Part shown: in pieces, positions 6,001-7,422 of the stretch
Layout of the letters: each line of letters begins with the position of its first letter
Position numbering within the stretch: position 1 is the first letter of the stretch
Source: Candidatus Babelota bacterium
GTDB taxonomy: Bacteria > Babelota > Babeliae > Babelales > Babelaceae
DNA: 7,422 nt
Assembly: GCA_003174035.1 (NCBI GenBank)
Contig: PRDV01000022.1
Location: 1-7,422 of the forward strand
Direction of reading: 5' to 3'
The notes under the pieces: model-generated
Told to the model about the DNA's origin: nothing
Databases searched by the model: none
Seen by the model: only the letters and a program-made list of their open reading frames with translations
Made by a program: the position numbers and the translations under genes

Positions 6001-6983
6001 TCAAACCCAGCCCAAGCGGCCCAATGCATTGCTTTCCATTTGTTATCTCGATCAATAAGCTCTTGATTGACACCACATTCAAGGAGCAGCTCTACTACAG
6101 CCCGTTGACCATAGCGAGCAGCCAAATGAAGCGGCGTCCATCCAGATTCGTCGGATGCATTAACATCATAGCCCATTTCGATTAAATTCTTTGCTAATTG
6201 CACATTACCGTGCATGCATGCGACGTGCAACAATGATCTGCCGTGCTGATCAACAAAGTTCCTATTCCTCAATGCTAAATAACGAGGGATACGTCCAAGG
6301 TGAGCACTATGATGATGAAGCCAATTTGTTTGTTTAGTCAATGCGACATCTAACATCTGCCAGATTTGTAACTGTTTATCATGATCCATTACATTAAAGG
6401 GAGTAATGGTGCTACCCGTTATCAAATCCTGATTCACACCATACAATATTAAAAAATCAAGCGAATCACGATCATTTTTAAGAAAAGCTTCTTTGATAGC
6501 CTCTTGTACGTAAGTTTCATTACTCATCAATATCTCTAAGATACCTTCAAACGGATTTTCGGGTAAATGCTTCCGGGCACGGCAGACATCTAAAAAATCA
6601 GCTCCACTGAGCGTCGCACCACGGCTTAATAAAGTGACAGCGAGCTCTTTTTGACCGAATCTGCAAGCAACAAGTAATGGAGTGTTACCCTCGAGATCTC
6701 GTAAGTTCAAAAATGATGGGTAACGCGTCAGAAGAAAATTAACACTTTCACTATTCCCCTGCTTACATGCTATTAACAGCAGACCAAATTCATCGGGCAA
6801 TTCCGGCGGCTGCTCGGCCCGCCATTTATCAAGAGCCTCTTTATCATTCGCTGCTTCCTTCCACTCTTCATAAGACAACACTTGGTTTATTTGTGTTAAC
6901 GTTTTTTCAAGCGATTCCATACCCACAAGTTGAAGATGAAGTGTAAAAAGAACTAATAAAGTTACCTTAAAAAAATTGCTCAT
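2991..6983 (-). CDS. Giant secreted ankyrin-repeat protein (1330 aa)
   Basis: Residues 1-21 form a Sec-type signal peptide (FFKVTLLVLFTLHLQLVG core, cleavage probably near residue 21), so the protein is exported. The rest, from about residue 65 to the C-terminus, is almost entirely ankyrin repeats. About 28 units of the TPLHxAAxxGxxxVVxLLLxxGAxxNxxD type are recognisable, many degenerate. Less repeat-like stretches lie near 130-245, 335-385, 465-525, 690-735 and 780-812. No enzymatic domain, membrane anchor or C-terminal sorting motif is visible. Ankyrin arrays bind proteins, and exported ones in host-associated bacteria often act on host proteins (inference here). The start is supported by GGAGAAG (6992-6986) just before ATG. 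It is apparently monocistronic, with a terminator upstream at 7080-7105 and uppS converging downstream. Residues 247-670 contain a higher-order tandem duplication (separate entry). The reading frame is intact over nearly 4 kb, so the gene is probably under selection. Confidence 0.93.
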   Translation of the reverse strand: MSNFFKVTLLVLFTLHLQLVGMESLEKTLTQINQVLSYEEWKEAANDKEALDKWRAEQPPELPDEFGLLLIACKQGNSESVNFLLTRYPSFLNLRDLEGNTPLLVACRFGQKELAVTLLSRGATLSGADFLDVCRARKHLPENPFEGILEILMSNETYVQEAIKEAFLKNDRDSLDFLILYGVNQDLITGSTITPFNVMDHDKQLQIWQMLDVALTKQTNWLHHHSAHLGRIPRYLALRNRNFVDQHGRSLLHVACMHGNVQLAKNLIEMGYDVNASDESGWTPLHLAARYGQRAVVELLLECGVNQELIDRDNKWKAMHWAAWAGFDQIVRLLNKNTALSFNERRQLYNIGGHLTRTFSEILTAVRLGKTKEVKTMFNLEHKDITDAHGRTLLHGACAVGNVELVKFFIEQGLHKNARDESGMTPLHVAARYGYGDIVAMLKAAGADETMYDNGNRLAKDWATWASVVLRGQLNVDSALEIEGDDLFDAYLLSVEERKKMRLLDAAKKGDMAALTLHFTEKDRDIKDENGKTMLYLATVYGHRAVVEFLIDHGVNINNDDVWGMTPLHAAARYGMPEITALLLKKGAALGSFDNNFWTPLHWASWLGNYAVVEMLLAAGCDSNTKIFDNDTPLHIACVGGHAKIVRLLLKKGANIDAQGRLGWTPLGEACFTASESSVWGLIELGASLGSLKDSIDHSTTPVGMLFASRYCLIPVAPYIDGWLKGRKRILEYLMSKGVDSTWALHSACSLANALRDCTKNMLLVSFLLHKGANHNLKDSRKKMPFSYYPGIDQVLFDYFFEKRKEHNFLADFGTTLLHRAAGMGKEDCVLQLLQEGFDSNIKDHQGATPLHEALEDSIAELLIEKGALVDAKNNQGRTPLHLAVISDSVERVQMFLNNKAMINARDASGKTPLFLAKSVEMLECLLNNGASLEEKDNEGKTVFYRACMDHQEIDGFERMMYLLNKGANTSITDKDGTPLVHVLCAKNWYHIAKLIIKKNPALIMEKNPNNGRMLIHIARDCDFLKRLLAAGVPVDVQDKQGKTALHLLFEEIMLGGQNEVSLYWTLAEILLDNNADPKQYCRDQQGKTILWYAWEQRMKCVERLLSAGFDLNLPLSNGVTLFHHFCLHNEIHNVKVLMGHGADVHARDAFGRTPLLCVPIVSLPNSLDSRNLVKFLLDAGADINAKDNEGNSLLSLAVAKGDVEMVKVLLDRGADINWTDINGRTLLHRVSSTIFRRHVDTCEYNCADEMVRLLLEKGLVIDIRDGQGFTAFHRACRSGNKMLAKMLLKLGANINTVSYDGSTPLYLARQWEIGGYLILQGADRTMGKI
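4974..6245 (-). repeat. Ankyrin super-repeat, three tandem copies with a period of 141-142 residues
   Basis: Copies begin at residues 247 (base 6245), 389 (5819) and 530 (5396). Each opens with a HGRTLLH-like unit, followed by an (E)SGxTPLHxAARYG unit and a third, W-rich degenerate unit (WAAWAG, WATWAS, WASWLG). Copies one and two share a further linker with ER-rich and KDI/RDIKD segments. DNA similarity is visible: AGCAGCCAAATGAAG at 6117, AGCAGCTACATGAAG at 5691 and GGCAGCTGCATGCAG at 5268, spaced 426 and 423 bases. The third copy diverges after about 110 residues into regular ankyrin units. This indicates block duplication of several repeats at once. Confidence 0.7.
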
Positions 6984-7043
6984 GACTTCTCCAGTTTGGT
7001 CTAAGTACTATCCTCATCACACATACTATCACATTCTCTTTTG

Positions 7044-7072
7044 ATTATCGAATTCTTAAATAGAGCAAAACA
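7044..7072 (-). promoter_or_regulatory. Possible promoter of the ankyrin gene
   Basis: On the minus strand TGTTTT (7072-7067) and GATAAT (7049-7044) lie 17 bases apart. They sit between the upstream terminator and the ankyrin ATG, predicting a leader of about 55 bases. The -35 box is poor; the call rests on the -10 box and position. A promoter is needed here because the upstream gene ends in a strong terminator. Confidence 0.3.
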
Positions 7073-7079
7073 GGGGCAT

Positions 7080-7105
7080 AAAAAAAGGCCCCCGTGAGGA
7101 GCCCT
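7080..7105 (-). terminator. Rho-independent terminator of the right-edge gene
   Basis: In minus-strand RNA, GGCTCC (7103-7098) pairs with GGGGCC (7092-7087) around a 5-base loop, with one G-U pair. The stem can extend by A-U and G-U pairs at its base, and seven T follow (7086-7080). It lies 23 bases after the stop codon of the right-edge gene. Confidence 0.88.
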
Positions 7106-7128
7106 AATCATAAAAATTGTTAAGAAGC

Positions 7129-7422
7129 TTATTTCATGTTGAGCGCTTGCTTTGCATACACTCTGCAGTAATTCCATAGAAGCTGATAGGAAGTATAGAA
7201 CATACCGCCAGCACCAACACCGTGCCAGCCTATGTTTTTAAATTGAGGCGTATAAGCTTGTTTCCCATCGAAGCGGCTTATGTGGCCAGCTAGTTCTTTT
7301 GTATGATGCCAACCTTGGTAAGCGGCTGCAACACCTAATGCACCAGTAATAACCGCTTTTAGACCAGCAGTCACGCCTAGACCATTAATATATTTCAAAG
7401 TTGCACCCAAATCCTCAGATGC
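7129..7422 (-). CDS. Hypothetical glycine-rich hydrophobic protein (partial, 5' end outside window)
   Basis: The last 97 codons of a gene entering from the right edge are visible. The frame is open through the window end (ASEDLGATL...), so the true start is probably outside; a TTG at 7410 is possible but has no supporting site. Two hydrophobic, glycine/alanine-rich segments (GVTAGLKAVITGALGVAAAY and WHGVGAGGMFYTSYQLLW) flank a polar middle region with H, R and K residues. This suggests two membrane-spanning or membrane-associated helices in a hairpin. No known family is recognised. A strong terminator follows, so it is not cotranscribed with the ankyrin gene. Confidence 0.6.
   Translation of the reverse strand, partial: ASEDLGATLKYINGLGVTAGLKAVITGALGVAAAYQGWHHTKELAGHISRFDGKQAYTPQFKNIGWHGVGAGGMFYTSYQLLWNYCRVYAKQALNMK

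Overview
The window reads as a piece of an AT-rich, probably host-associated Gram-negative-type bacterial chromosome using the standard code: TGA is a stop in the 1548 gene and tryptophans are TGG. A giant secreted ankyrin-repeat protein, small hydrophobic proteins of no recognisable family and an otherwise ordinary lipid-carrier gene would fit an intracellular or protist-associated lineage such as Dependentiae (TM6), with chlamydia-like or Legionella-like bacteria as alternatives. This placement is inference, because no phylogenetic marker was searched.

Layout. Positions 1-257 (-) hold the N-terminal part of an MBL-fold hydrolase of the NAPE-PLD-like type, which runs off the left edge. It is preceded by a leader containing a strong terminator-like hairpin (267-304). 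Positions 420-1106 (-) encode a HAD-family hydrolase with an altered catalytic motif. A divergent intergenic region (1107-1304) carries a promoter for the HAD gene and a good sigma70-type promoter facing right. The rightward promoter drives a GC-richer structured RNA at about 1305-1500. This RNA has the anatomy of a TnpB guide RNA (omega RNA, the right end of an IS200/IS605 element), but no tnpB or tnpA gene is beside it.

Positions 1548-2968 (+) form a two-gene unit: a polytopic membrane protein overlapping uppS (undecaprenyl diphosphate synthase) by an ATGA junction. UppS carries an unusual N-terminal membrane segment and a changed substrate loop. uppS converges on a 1330-residue signal-peptide-bearing ankyrin protein (2991-6983, -), with a 22-base gap that holds an inverted repeat. 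The ankyrin protein contains a large tandem super-repeat with a period of 141-142 residues. At the right edge, a glycine-rich hydrophobic protein (7129-7422, -, 5' end outside the window) ends in a clear rho-independent terminator. That terminator separates it from the ankyrin gene.

The most interesting element is the solitary, independently promoted omega-RNA-like locus. The only convincing rightward promoter ahead of the membrane-protein/uppS pair is the one that transcribes this RNA, so the remnant may now serve as the leader of an essential cell-envelope operon.
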